The notes: generated by a model not told the origin, from the letters alone. Numbered from the stretch's first letter, positions 35,065-44,852 are shown. The stretch is DNA of 64,000 bases from Bacteroidota bacterium (GCA_016721305.1 JADKIH010000003.1:1-64000); one strand, 5' to 3'. Program-made: numbers and translations.

Positions 35065-35424
35065 TTAGGATTGGAAGGAATATTTGGTTCTGCTTTTTTT
35101 TACCGGTGGCTTCACAGCTGCAGGTTTTGAAGCCTGTGGCTTTGCCACTACCGGAGCAGTTTGTTTAGCAATTGGTTTTGCGGGAGCTTTAGTCGGAGCT
35201 TTCGCCACAACTTTAGCAACCGGTTTTGCCGGAGCTTTTTTCGCCGGAGCTTTTGCAACTACTTTCTTAGCAACCTTAACCGCTACCTTTTTAGCAGGAG
35301 CTTTCGCCTTTGCTTTCGGTGCAGGTTTCGCAGTCACTTTCTTTGCAGGGGCTTTCTTTGCAGGAGCCTTTGCTTTTGCTTTCGGAGCCGCTTTTGGCTT
35401 CGCTTTAGATGTCTTCTTACTCAT
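35065..35424 (-). CDS. Lys/Ala/Pro-rich histone H1-like segment, probably N-terminus of DksA fusion
   Basis: A 119-codon frame made almost wholly of K, A, P and V repeats (KAPAKKAPAKK, KAKAKAPAKK, PAKPVAKVVAKAP), like the tails of bacterial H1-type DNA-binding proteins. It would be intrinsically disordered and strongly basic. It ends with SRTKYSFQS after a run of eight A (complement of T 35094-35101). Deleting one A joins it in frame to the dksA gene downstream. As read, it could be a stand-alone basic protein; the simplest view is a single basic-tail-plus-DksA protein broken by a homopolymer indel. The high GC of the repeats contrasts with the neighbours. Binding to DNA or RNA is inferred from composition only. 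Confidence 0.75.
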   Translation of the reverse strand: MSKKTSKAKPKAAPKAKAKAPAKKAPAKKVTAKPAPKAKAKAPAKKVAVKVAKKVVAKAPAKKAPAKPVAKVVAKAPTKAPAKPIAKQTAPVVAKPQASKPAAVKPPVKKSRTKYSFQS

Positions 35425-35463
35425 GACAAAACGGTATTAAAAAATAAATTGCTCAGGACTCAA

Positions 35464-38400
35464 TTAATTAAGTCCTGAAGTTGAATGCTTTCGGATGGTG
35501 ATCTGGGTTTGAATCTGATCGTCTACCTCAACGCTTACTGCTTCTTCTCCGTCGAGCGAATCGACCAGGTCCAGATTGGCAGCTAAAATTTCGGCGCAAA
35601 TATAATCTTTATTCTTTATCAGGGAACTGCTGATTCCTGCGTGCTTAACTACCTTTAAATCAATACGATCGGTCACCTCGAAACCCTTGTCTTTCCTGAG
35701 GTTCTGGATACGGTTGATAAATTCGCGTGCTACGCCCTCTTCTTTCAACTCATCGGTAATCGTAATATCGAGAGCCACTGTCAGGCGGCCTTCGTTCGTA
35801 ACCTGCCATCCGGGGATGTCTTCGGAACTGATTTCTACGTCTTCTTCGATCAGTACAATTTTCTGTCCGCTTACTTCTGCTTCATATTGCTTGTTCAGTT
35901 CGAATTCCTGAATCTGCGATTGATTCATGGCCGTAACATAAGCAGCCACGTCTTTCATCAATCCGCCGACTTTCTTTCCGAGTACTTTGAAATTCGGTTT
36001 GATTTTCTTCACGAGAATTCCTGCCGTATCGGTGATGTATTCGATGTGCTTCACATTTACCTCGGCAAGAATTAAATCTTTTACTGCATCAACTTTCTTT
36101 TGGAATTGATCGTCGAGAACAGGCAATAGAATTTTATTCAACGGCTGACGAACTCGGATATTTACTTTTTTGCGCAACGACAATACCATCGAAGAAATTT
36201 GCTGCGCCATTTCCATGCGCTCTTCGAGTGCTTTATCGATCAACTTCTCATTGCAAACAGGGAAGTCGGTAACATGAACCGATGTTGCTTTGCGTTTCTT
36301 GCTCGTTGCATTCAAATCGCGGAACAATCGATCGCTATAGAACGGAGCGATTGGCGACATCAAAATCGCAACGGTTTCCAAACACGTGTACAATGTTTGA
36401 TACGCGGCGATTTTATCGGAAGAGTATTCGCCCTTCCAGAAACGTCGACGGCTCAAACGCACGAACCAGTTCGACAAATGCTCGCTCACGAAATTCGAGA
36501 TCGCGCGTGCAGCACGTGTTGGTTCGTAATCGTCATAGGCTTCGTCGACAACTTTGATCAGAGAATTTAACTCTGACAAAATCCAACGATCTAATTCCGT
36601 GCGTTTCTCCACCGGAATTTCTGCTTCGGCAAAAGTGAATCCGTCGATATTCGCATAGATGGCGAAGAAAGAATACGTGTTGTAAAGCGTTCCGAAAAAC
36701 TTTCGTTGCACTTCACCGATTCCTTCGAGATTAAATTTCAGATTGTCCCACGGCTGCGCATTGCTGATCATATACCAGCGCGTCGCATCGGGACCATATT
36801 TTTCAATTGTCTCAAACGGATCCACGGCATTACCGAGACGTTTCGACATTTTATTTCCATTCTTATCGAGCACCAATCCGTTACTCACTACATTTTTGTA
36901 AGCAATCGAATCGAAGAGCATTACAGAAATCGCATGCAGCGTAAAGAACCAACCGCGAGTTTGATCAACACCTTCGGCGATGAAATCTGCAGGGAAGGCG
37001 TTTTTGAATTCAGAATTATTTTCAAACGGATAATGCCATTGTGCGTAAGGCATAGCACCTGAATCGAACCAAACATCGATCAAGTCTAATTCGCGCACCA
37101 TCTCTTTTCCTGAAGGAGAAACTAAAACAATATTGTCAACATACGGACGATGCAAATCGAAATCCGGTTTCGAAGGATCTACATGCTCGAGATGCTTGGC
37201 ATCCATGAATCCTGCAGCGATGGCTTTTTCCATTTCGCTGCGTAATTCTGCGATAGAACCAATGCAAAGTTCTTCACTGCCATCTTCACTACGCCATACC
37301 GGAAGAGGAATTCCCCAGTAGCGTGAGCGTGATAAATTCCAGTCGACCAAATTCTCCAACCAGTTTCCAAAACGACCGGTACCTGTTGATTCAGGCTTCC
37401 AATTAATCGTCTTATTCAATTCCACCATGCGATCTTTCACCGCCGTCGTACGAATGAACCACGAATCGAGCGGATAGTAAAGAACAGGTTTGTCTGTTCT
37501 CCAGCAATGCGGGTACGTGTGTTCGTAACGCTCCGACTTAAATGCCTTGCCTTCTTTTTTTAATTTGATAACGATACGATCGTCGACCGACAAATATTTT
37601 TCTCCGCCCTGTTTTTTCTTTTCAACGTCTTTCTCTTCATCGGTGAGATACGCTTCTTTCACATATTCATTTGCAAAATCAGTAACCTCAGAAACAAAAC
37701 GACCTTGTTTATCGACTAGTGTCAACGAACCGATTCCGTTTTGTTTGGCAACACGAAAGTCGTCCGCACCAAAGCTCGGCGCGATGTGAACGATACCTGT
37801 ACCATCTTCCGTCGTTACGAAATCGCCAAGCACCACACGGAAAGCATCGCCATCGGTAGGTTGAGCGTAAGGAAGTAATTGTTCGTAGCGAATGCCGGCC
37901 AAATCTTTCCCGACAAATTCACCAACGATTTTGAAAGGAATATTTTTGTCGCCCGCTTTATATTCGTCAAATGAAAGTTCTGCATTTTTCTCCGGAAAAT
38001 ATTTTCCGACAAGATCTTTCGCAAGTGTAACCACGACACGTTGTGCGGTGTATTGATTGAACGTCTCAACAGCGACATAATTAATTTTAGCTCCAACTGC
38101 CAGCGCAGTATTAGAAGGCAACGTCCAAGGCGTAGTAGTCCACGCCAAAAAGAACGTCGGCAACATTGAACCTTGAACCTTGAACTTTGAACTAAAAACC
38201 GAAGAGTCCAAAACGCTGAACATCGCCACAGCCGACGTATCCTTCACCATCTTATAAGTCCCCGGCTGATTTAACTCGTGCGAACTAAGTCCGGTACCTG
38301 CAGCAGGAGAATACGGCTGAATCGTATAACCTTTATAGAGTAATCCTTTTTTGTAAAACTGTTGAAGCAAATACCAAACAGTTTCGATGTATTCATTTTC

Positions 38401-38856
38401 GAAAGTCACATACGGATTATCGAGATCGACCCAATAGCCCATTTTACGTGTAAGATCATCCCACACGTTTTTGTACTTCATGACTTCTTTGCGGCAAGCT
38501 TTATTATAATCTTCGATCGAAATTTTTTTGCCGATATCATCTTTACGAATGCCGAGAGTTTTTTCGACAGAGAGTTCGATTGGTAATCCGTGCGTATCCC
38601 AACCACCTTTACGTTTCACTTGAAAACCCTTGAGCGTTTTGTAACGGCAGAAGATATCTTTAATCGAACGTGCCATCACGTGATGGATTCCCGGCAGACC
38701 ATTAGCCGAAGGAGGACCTTCATAAAAAGTGAACGCCGGTTTTCCTTCGCGGCTCGTCACACTTTCTTCGAACGTCTTTTCCTGTTCCCAGGTTTTGAGG
38801 ACATCCTTAGCCACGGAGCTCAGTTCGAGCGATTTATATTCGGTATATTTCGACAT
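35464..38856 (-). CDS. ileS: Isoleucyl-tRNA synthetase
   Basis: A class I synthetase of about 1130 residues that charges tRNA-Ile. The HIGH-like motif is PPSANGLPGIHHVMAR (residues about 47-62) and the KMSKS-like loop is NKMSKRLGN. The editing domain (CP1) carries WTTTPWTLPSNTALAVG and DGTGIVHIAPSFG. A C-terminal anticodon-binding region follows. ATGs at 38856 and 38862 are both possible; the longer TTG start overlaps a TAAATTTG box and is rejected. Within the editing domain, just before FLAWTTTPWT, an in-frame insert (SSKFKVQGSMLP) is encoded by a TTGAAC word repeat (38163-38200), an unusual coding repeat. Downstream gene order matches Bacteroidota. Confidence 0.96.
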   Translation of the reverse strand: MSKYTEYKSLELSSVAKDVLKTWEQEKTFEESVTSREGKPAFTFYEGPPSANGLPGIHHVMARSIKDIFCRYKTLKGFQVKRKGGWDTHGLPIELSVEKTLGIRKDDIGKKISIEDYNKACRKEVMKYKNVWDDLTRKMGYWVDLDNPYVTFENEYIETVWYLLQQFYKKGLLYKGYTIQPYSPAAGTGLSSHELNQPGTYKMVKDTSAVAMFSVLDSSVFSSKFKVQGSMLPTFFLAWTTTPWTLPSNTALAVGAKINYVAVETFNQYTAQRVVVTLAKDLVGKYFPEKNAELSFDEYKAGDKNIPFKIVGEFVGKDLAGIRYEQLLPYAQPTDGDAFRVVLGDFVTTEDGTGIVHIAPSFGADDFRVAKQNGIGSLTLVDKQGRFVSEVTDFANEYVKEAYLTDEEKDVEKKKQGGEKYLSVDDRIVIKLKKEGKAFKSERYEHTYPHCWRTDKPVLYYPLDSWFIRTTAVKDRMVELNKTINWKPESTGTGRFGNWLENLVDWNLSRSRYWGIPLPVWRSEDGSEELCIGSIAELRSEMEKAIAAGFMDAKHLEHVDPSKPDFDLHRPYVDNIVLVSPSGKEMVRELDLIDVWFDSGAMPYAQWHYPFENNSEFKNAFPADFIAEGVDQTRGWFFTLHAISVMLFDSIAYKNVVSNGLVLDKNGNKMSKRLGNAVDPFETIEKYGPDATRWYMISNAQPWDNLKFNLEGIGEVQRKFFGTLYNTYSFFAIYANIDGFTFAEAEIPVEKRTELDRWILSELNSLIKVVDEAYDDYEPTRAARAISNFVSEHLSNWFVRLSRRRFWKGEYSSDKIAAYQTLYTCLETVAILMSPIAPFYSDRLFRDLNATSKKRKATSVHVTDFPVCNEKLIDKALEERMEMAQQISSMVLSLRKKVNIRVRQPLNKILLPVLDDQFQKKVDAVKDLILAEVNVKHIEYITDTAGILVKKIKPNFKVLGKKVGGLMKDVAAYVTAMNQSQIQEFELNKQYEAEVSGQKIVLIEEDVEISSEDIPGWQVTNEGRLTVALDITITDELKEEGVAREFINRIQNLRKDKGFEVTDRIDLKVVKHAGISSSLIKNKDYICAEILAANLDLVDSLDGEEAVSVEVDDQIQTQITIRKHSTSGLN
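38163..38200. repeat. TTGAACC word repeat inside ileS
   Basis: Direct words ATTGAACCTTGAACCTTGAAC lie in the ileS coding sequence. The repeat is read in frame on the minus strand and encodes about twelve residues that appear to be extra relative to the conserved flanks. Confidence 0.75.
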
Positions 38857-38877
38857 ATTCATTCCTAAAATGGGGGG

Positions 38878-38885
38878 CAAATTTA
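38878..38885 (-). promoter_or_regulatory. TAAATTTG -7 box of ileS
   Basis: A perfect TANNTTTG match on the minus strand, 15-21 bp before the two candidate ileS start codons. Confidence 0.55.
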
Positions 38886-38913
38886 GCAAAAAGAAACGGG
38901 TTTTGGCTTTGCC

Positions 38914-38952
38914 AATTAGCTGATTAGCTGATTAGCTAATTAGCTAATTTTG
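38914..38952. repeat. TTAGCTGA/TTAGCTAA word array
   Basis: An array CCAATTAGCTGATTAGCTGA... upstream of ileS, ending in TAATTTTG, which itself matches the TANNTTTG promoter box on the plus strand. Confidence 0.82.
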
Positions 38953-39223
38953 TAGCACTTACGAGCATGGAAAGTAATGAAGCCGGCCGGTGGTTTGGCC
39001 GAGAAGAGAATGCCATTTCGTAATTGACTTATAACGAATAGATTACGGCGTGTTGAAAATTGGCAATTTTTGGCAGATCGGTACTAAAAATACTCCATCG
39101 GAGAGGCTGTACTGACCAAGGCGGGTTATGATCGAAATCAGCCTTCAGCTCTTTCGAATTATTTAGGTTTGGGGGTAGAGAACGTTGGAAATTGAAGTTA
39201 TTTGCAGGATTACATTTTGAAAG
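38953..39223 (+). other. Intergenic region with possible decayed ORF
   Basis: Downstream of the word array a TAATTTTG box is followed by a short ORF (38967-39023; MESNEAGRWFGREENAIS). In another frame an open stretch ends at 39195 (about 36 codons ending NYLGLGVENVGN). The two could be remnants of one small gene, but no family was recognised and the link is weak. Confidence 0.3.
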
Positions 39224-39532
39224 ATGGAAAAGAAAGTCTCGAATAAAATTGACCATAATCTTCGCAGCTGGACGAAGTCATTTACATGGCGCTTCATCGG
39301 CATTTTGATTTTGTTGCCGTTGACATATGCGTTTACAGGAAAATGGGAAAGTGCTGCAGCATTGACGCTTTCATTTCACTTGATCCGAATGGTTCTGTAC
39401 TATTTCCACGAGCGCATCTGGGAAGATATTTTGTGGGGCAGAAGAAAAGAATTGAATCGGATGCCGTTTTATGTCTCACTCATTGTATTGATTATTTCTT
39501 TTGTTCTGACATTTTTGTTATTCAGAGAATAA
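39224..39532 (+). CDS. DUF2061 membrane protein
   Basis: A 102-residue inner-membrane protein with two hydrophobic segments (about 21-37 and 78-98). The pattern KSFTWRFIGILILL ... YAFTGKWESAAALTLSFHLIRMVLYYFHERIWEDILWGR matches DUF2061, a widespread small membrane family; in sulfur-assimilating bacteria it sometimes neighbours cysteine genes, which is not the case here. Function unknown. It stands alone, and no obvious promoter box directly precedes it. Confidence 0.88.
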   Translation: MEKKVSNKIDHNLRSWTKSFTWRFIGILILLPLTYAFTGKWESAAALTLSFHLIRMVLYYFHERIWEDILWGRRKELNRMPFYVSLIVLIISFVLTFLLFRE

Positions 39533-39686
39533 ATCTACTTCACTCATCAATTCAGAAAGCTTAGGTCAAAAGGCTGAACGCACATTCTGGTTGTAAATCG
39601 CCTTCAACACCAATTATTGACAGACGAATATCATTTCAATTCAAATTTTTTGTTTATTCGTTTCACCATTCAAATCCACACAAAAA

Positions 39687-40283
39687 ATGAAATCACTAAA
39701 ATCACTTTTAACGATCGGTTTAATTTTCGGTTTATTCAACGTCAACAAATCAAACGCACAAGCTTTTAAAATGAATCAGAATTCCATTTCCGTCGGCTAC
39801 GGTTTTGGAACAATTATCGGAAGCGTACTAAACGATATAGCCGATCAAACAAATTATCATGTAAGTTATACAGGCCCGCTCTACTTTAAATTTGAGAATG
39901 CTGTTAGTGAAAGAGTAGGTTTTGGAATTAACTTAGCATACGCTCAATATGTGGCGAGCTACAATTATAATTCCGGCATCGACTATACCGAAACCGATAC
40001 GTATACAACATACAGCATCTTAGGTCGAATCAATTTTCATTTTGGTTCATCTGAAAAATTCGATCCTTATTTTGGATTTGGAGTAGGTTATCGTAATGGT
40101 GAATTCAAATATTCAACTACAGATCCGAATGGTCCTCGCGATAGTAACTATTCATTTCCCTTTCCTTTCGGTTTCGAAACAACAATCGGAAGTCGTCTAT
40201 ATTTTTCGGAAAATATCGGAATGTATGTAGAATTCGGAGCAGCGAAATCAGTTTTGCAATTGGGATTGACAGCAAAGTTTTGA
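39687..40283 (+). CDS. Outer-membrane beta-barrel protein
   Basis: A 198-residue exported protein with signal peptide 1-24 (ending KSNAQ). The mature part is a series of alternating amphipathic strands ending in aromatic residues (ISVGYGFGTIIGS, GPLYFKFENAVS, VGFGINLAYAQYVASY, YTTYSILGRINFHFG, KFDPYFGFGVGYRNG, GFETTIGSRLYFSENIGMYVEFG) and ends with LQLGLTAKF, whose final Phe is typical for BAM-inserted barrels. The size fits an eight-stranded OmpW/OmpA-like barrel. Function unknown. It is followed by a CGCAACTCG word array. Confidence 0.88.
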   Translation: MKSLKSLLTIGLIFGLFNVNKSNAQAFKMNQNSISVGYGFGTIIGSVLNDIADQTNYHVSYTGPLYFKFENAVSERVGFGINLAYAQYVASYNYNSGIDYTETDTYTTYSILGRINFHFGSSEKFDPYFGFGVGYRNGEFKYSTTDPNGPRDSNYSFPFPFGFETTIGSRLYFSENIGMYVEFGAAKSVLQLGLTAKF

Positions 40284-40302
40284 TTGACGAATTTTGGAGT
40301 CT

Positions 40303-40500
40303 GTCGAAACTCGTAACTCGCAACCCGAAACTCGTAACCCGCAACTCGCAACTCGAAGTAGTGGAACTTCAAGTTTCCTCCGCAACTCGCAACTCGCAAC
40401 CCGCAACAGAAGCCTTAGTGTATGTGTAAGAGTAAGTGGAAGTTTAAAGTTTCGCTCCGCAACTCGCAACTCGCAACCCGCAACTCGCAACTCGCAAACA
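40303..40500. repeat. CGCAACTCG/CGCAACCCG word array
   Basis: Tandem words of 9-10 bp (CGAAACTCGTAACTCGCAAC and variants) in three blocks at 40305-40357, 40380-40408 and 40457-40500, separated by unrelated segments including TTCAAGTTTCCT and GTTTAAAGTTTCG. All blocks are in the same orientation. Together they fill most of the 311-bp gap between the barrel and helicase genes. Confidence 0.88.
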
Positions 40501-40537
40501 GTTTCAAATTAATTCACCGATTTCCCACAGGAATCCC

Positions 40538-40545
40538 TACCTTTG
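40538..40545 (+). promoter_or_regulatory. TACCTTTG -7 box of the helicase gene
   Basis: A perfect TANNTTTG match about 50 bp before the GTG start of the helicase gene. Confidence 0.5.
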
Positions 40546-40594
40546 CAGGGTTTCGAAAATCCGCTTTAACATTTTCGGAGTCACACTACCACCT

Positions 40595-42160
40595 GTGCAG
40601 GAAAATCCTATCCCACCAAAACCGGAGAATACCGTTGGAAAACAGCTCTATGCCTATCAACAAAAGGCTATAGACGAGATTTTCAAGCGTTTGAAGGATC
40701 ATCCTACGCGCCATAATCTGCTCTATCAATTGCCGACGGGTGGCGGGAAAACCGTCATCTTTTCGGAAATCACACGTCGATTTATTGAGCTCACCGGCAA
40801 AAAAGTCATGATTCTCACCCATCGCGTCGAGCTTTGTAAGCAGACGCATGAAATGCTCAATGAATTCGGAGTAAAAAACAAGGTGATCAGTCGTGAAGTA
40901 AAGGAACTTCCCGTTCCGAACGATTACATGTGCTTCGTAGCCATGGTGGAAACCTTAAACAATCGTTTGCGCGATAAAATCCTGGATCTCGACAATATCG
41001 GATTAATGATTGTCGATGAAGCTCACTATAATTCGTTCGGAAAACTTTTCAAGTTCTACGAAAAAGGTGTGTTGATTGGAGTAACTGCAACCCCGTTAAG
41101 CTCGAATATTCTTTTACCGATGAAAGACAATTACGATGAGCTCATCGTAGGTGAATCAATTTCATCGCTCATCGAAATGGGATATCTGGCGAGAGCAACT
41201 ACGTGGAGCTATCACGTCGGGCTTACATCGTTGAAAGTCGGTCGGAATGGTGATTACACGGTGAGTTCATCGGAGCGACTTTATAACAATCACGCTATGC
41301 AGGATAAATTGCTGCATGCATATCGCGAAAGAAGTTTAGGAAAGAAAACACTCATCTTTAATAACGGTATTGCTACTTCGCAATATGTGTATGCAACATT
41401 TACCGAAGCAGGATATAAGATTAAGCATCTCGACAATACACATTCGCCGAAAGAACGTCGTGAAATTCTCGACTGGTTTCGCGAGAAGCCCGATGCAATT
41501 TTAACATCGGTGAGTATCTTAACGACAGGATTCGATGAACCGACAGTTGAGAGCATCATTTTAAATCGCGCTACAAAATCGCTCACCTTGTATTTCCAGA
41601 TGATCGGTCGTGGCTCGCGTGTGATTCCCGGTAAGACTGAATTTACGGTAATCGATTTGGGAAATAATCTGAGTCGTTTTGGTTTATGGGAAGAAAGCAT
41701 CGACTGGGATTATATTTTCCGTCACCCTGAAGCTTATCTCGAAAGTCTGCGCAGTGACGAAGAAATCGAGCGTCATTACAAGTATCTCATGCCTGACGAG
41801 CTTCGCGAAAAATTTGCAAAGTCAGAAAACATCGAATTCGACATTAAAGAAGAACATTACAAAGCACTGGCAGAAGGACATCGTCCGAAAATTGTTGTTG
41901 ACCGCTCGATCGAGCAACATCTACGCATGTGCAAAGAGAATAGCGAAACACTCGACGAAGCAATTGAGCTTGCCGATCTTTTAAAAGAAGAAATAGATTA
42001 TCGTGTTCGTGTTTACTCGCGTTGTCTGAGTAAAACATCGGAGAGCTATGTGAAGTGGTTGCAGGATGATTATCGTCGCAAGTTGAAAGCAGGCTTACTT
42101 CGTGATTCGCATCATGATGATGAGTCGTTTGAGGTTTTTCCGGAGATGGGGGAAGAGTGA
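40595..42160 (+). CDS. DEAD/DEAH-box superfamily 2 helicase
   Basis: A 521-residue cytosolic helicase starting at GTG. The first RecA-like domain has Walker A PTGGGKT (47-53), the Q-like lead YQQKAIDEIF, motif Ia THRVELC, DEAH box at 141-144 (IVDEAHYN) and motif III TATPL. The second domain carries SVSILTTGFDEPTVESIILNRATKS and the motif VI segment QMIGRGSRVIPGK. The layout matches a UvrB/RecG-like SF2 subgroup (SSL2-type) common in Bacteroidota. The C-terminal region is helical and of unknown role. Expected to unwind DNA or RNA with ATP; no neighbouring restriction or defence genes identify a pathway. No in-frame ATG is evident near the start, so GTG is accepted. Confidence 0.9.
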   Translation: MQENPIPPKPENTVGKQLYAYQQKAIDEIFKRLKDHPTRHNLLYQLPTGGGKTVIFSEITRRFIELTGKKVMILTHRVELCKQTHEMLNEFGVKNKVISREVKELPVPNDYMCFVAMVETLNNRLRDKILDLDNIGLMIVDEAHYNSFGKLFKFYEKGVLIGVTATPLSSNILLPMKDNYDELIVGESISSLIEMGYLARATTWSYHVGLTSLKVGRNGDYTVSSSERLYNNHAMQDKLLHAYRERSLGKKTLIFNNGIATSQYVYATFTEAGYKIKHLDNTHSPKERREILDWFREKPDAILTSVSILTTGFDEPTVESIILNRATKSLTLYFQMIGRGSRVIPGKTEFTVIDLGNNLSRFGLWEESIDWDYIFRHPEAYLESLRSDEEIERHYKYLMPDELREKFAKSENIEFDIKEEHYKALAEGHRPKIVVDRSIEQHLRMCKENSETLDEAIELADLLKEEIDYRVRVYSRCLSKTSESYVKWLQDDYRRKLKAGLLRDSHHDDESFEVFPEMGEE

Positions 42161-42170
42161 TTCGTTTAGT

Positions 42171-42262
42171 GTTTCCCGCAGATTTCGCGGAAACAGGCAG
42201 AAATCGCAGAAATACCTTGTGGTATCCTTGTGAAACTTGTGAACTTGTGGTAAAAAAAATAA
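42171..42262. repeat. CGCAGA/CTTGTG word repeat
   Basis: After the helicase stop, TTTCCCGCAGATTTCGCGGA words pass into CTTGTGGTATCCTTGTGAAA words. The first block is the family of the 31.7-kb tandem array and the second resembles the CACGAG/CTTGTG family at 29.6 kb. Confidence 0.75.
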
Positions 42263-42314
42263 CTACGAGAAGATAAACTGCATTCAGAAAGATCAAGTTA
42301 GTAACTAAGTCAAA

Positions 42315-44425
42315 TCAGATTATAACGATTCTTTTAAAGTACTTTTCTCTATTCACCGTTTCGACTTCGATGAAATACAAACCGGATTTTAATGAAGAAG
42401 CATCCACTCTATTAAAATCACATTCCTGCCAATAAACAATCTTTCCTGTAACATCGGTGATTCGTAAATGAGCTATTTCATTATTCATTGGCAATTCAAC
42501 TGCAAAAACACCGTTAGTAGGGTTAGGGAAAATTAAAATTTCATTATTCAAATTACTCTCGGGAACAGAAAGATTGATTCCATTAATATCTGTCTTCCAA
42601 ACTCCGATTCTACTGGTCCCCCAGTACAAAAATCCACTTTTGATTTCCAGTGCTCCGCCCCAGACTTGTGTTGTGTAATACGGCACGCCATAGGAAATGT
42701 ACGTCCAATTTTCACCATCATCTATCGAAGCATAAACAGCGTTCTCAGTAGCAAGAAAAATATAAGTCGAATCGTAAGCAAAATCTTGAATCGCATTTAC
42801 TGATGCGCTATTGTAACTAGGGAGAGTTGGACCGACAGGGTGCCAATTTTGTCCGCCGTCAACTGATTTATACAAGCCATTATTGCAAGCAGCAAATAAA
42901 TTGCCGCGGCATTCGCTTAGATGGTAAACCTCATAGAGCGGAAGGCCTGAATTTGCCATAGCCCACGTTTGACCATTATCAGTCGTCTTAATAACTTCAC
43001 CATATCCACAAGCAGAGAGATAAATATCATTGCCGACAAAAATTACATCGCTGTAATTATTACAAACCATTCCGACAGGAGGATTGATGTTTACCCAAGT
43101 GAATCCTGTATCGCTACTAATGAAAATAACATCATCTGTAATTGCGGCCAGCTTAGTTCCATTTGTTGCTATAAAATATGGATCACCGTAATTCGTGAGA
43201 TTCGCCGTAGTATACCATGTTTGTCCGTAATCATGCAAAAGATAATTCAAGCAAGCACCGCCGCCGGTATTAAGAGGGGTTGCAGAGAAAAAAAGCGAGT
43301 TGTATACATTTACTGAATTATAGGTGTATTCAATCGGCAATTGATTCGTAGAATTAATCCAGTTTCCTCCACCATCATTTGTAGTGTACAAATCGCTGAG
43401 AGTGGTTGCAACAATCATTGAATCAATTTGAATAAGATCCATTATATCCGCACAAATCATATTCACATTTGCAGGACTCCAGTTATCAAAGTTTCTAGAC
43501 ACCCCATTATCGTTACTTGCAAAATAAATTCCGGAGAGCTGGCATATCCCTGTTGCATTCAGAGAAGTCAATCCGGAATTAGCCGTATTCCAAAAAAATC
43601 CATTATTAGTTGAAAAGTAAATGCCTTCCTGAGCTGTTAATGCAAAAAGCGTATCGTGAATGTTCTCAAATTTCTTTACTGTTGAAGTTGAGGATAACGT
43701 AAGCACATTCATCCATGTGCTGCCATTGTCGCCTGATCGATAAATTACATTTCCTGTGGCCGAAAATATGATTGAGTCATTGCAGAGAATTGCATTGACA
43801 CGATCATTTGTGACAGACCCGAAAACATTTGTCCATTGTGAGCCACTGCGATCGGCACGATAAACACCATCCTTTGCACCACAAAAAGATAATCAGTGTT
43901 TCCGTCAATAGCGAAGACAGAAGTTGTATAATAAACATAAGGGAAAGAAGGCATGTAATTCGTATCAACGGGAAGTCCATTGCTTATTGCCAAAAAAGTT
44001 GTCCCGTCGGGCGAAAAATTTACTCCTGTATATTGGCTAGCACAAAACAATGTATCATCGTCTACATAATAATCATTTATTACAGGTAACGTCCCCGGCG
44101 TATTATTAACAGACACCCAATTGATTCCATCGTAGTACAATTTATTGAGATTATTTGAGGCTAAACAAATCGTATCCTGAAATACAAAAGCGTGATCAAA
44201 TGAATTATAATCTAAATATGTCCAGCTGTTGCCGAGATTACCGGAGATGAATGTGCCACACTGTGCCGATGAAACTATGATTGAATCAAATGCTGCAATA
44301 CAACTAACTTTCGTATCTCCGTATGGGCCGTTTGTTTGTTGCCATTGAGAGTATGAATTAATAGATAAAAAAAGAAATAGAAGAAAAGTTAAACACTTGG
44401 TTAAAATCGGCATGTAGTTTTTCAT
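42315..44425 (-). CDS. YCF48/BNR-like propeller protein with T9SS tail, frameshifted
   Basis: A secreted protein split into two frames. The upstream frame starts at the ATG at 44425 (signal peptide, ending SINSYSQ) and runs to 43745; the downstream frame ends at 42315. One missing base in the A-run at 43883-43887 (T-run in the gene) explains the break: adding one T gives LFCGAKDGVYRADRSGSQWTN and continues unbroken through the gap to MNVLTLSS. The restored protein is about 703 residues. It has many Asp-box-like repeats (NNGFFWNTANSG, DNGQTWAMANSG, DGGQNWHPVG, DDGENWTYIS), typical for BNR/YCF48 propellers, and ends with a T9SS domain (ILIFPNPTNGVFAV, DVTGKIVYWQ, LKSGLYFIEV). Substrate unknown. 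Confidence 0.85.
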
Positions 44426-44455
44426 GTAGAAATCTGAATCAGTTAAACGGTACAC

Positions 44456-44852
44456 AATTTATCGGAATATCCTGAAATTTCAAAGGAAATGCTACAGCCT
44501 GTCACTTACCGACAAACTAAAAACTTTTCAAAAAAACCACATTGCCTTCCCAAACCATGACACTTTGAATCTCCGAAAGATTTGAGGCATTCAATGGATC
44601 TATTATCCAAGATGCGAATCACTAAAAAACAATTTCTTGTTTATCCTACTTTTTAACCTAATTACAGGATTTTACTTTAAAAGAGCTTTCTAAACTGACT
44701 ATAATCATAAACCCCTATCACTTTCTCTCGCACTTTTGCTGATTATATCATTCCGCTTTACAAATCATAAAAGAGAATGATATATCCCGGAGATTTCTTG
44801 TGTCATTTCTTTCGGGCGTCCGTTTGATCCCGGCACACAAAAAGGCCTGCAC
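44456..44852. other. Intergenic region upstream of norC with inverted repeat
   Basis: A 397-bp A/T-rich region without an ORF. It contains a perfect 10-bp inverted repeat, TATATCATTC (44744-44753) and GAATGATATA (44775-44784), with a 21-nt spacer, about 70 bp before the norC start. It may be an operator for the norC-norB pair. Confidence 0.55.

Noticed and set aside
35084..35440. Long frame on the plus strand opposite the Lys/Ala/Pro-rich gene
   Set aside because: It is the antisense shadow of a repetitive coding sequence (Ala/Phe/Gly-rich mirror) with no own signals.
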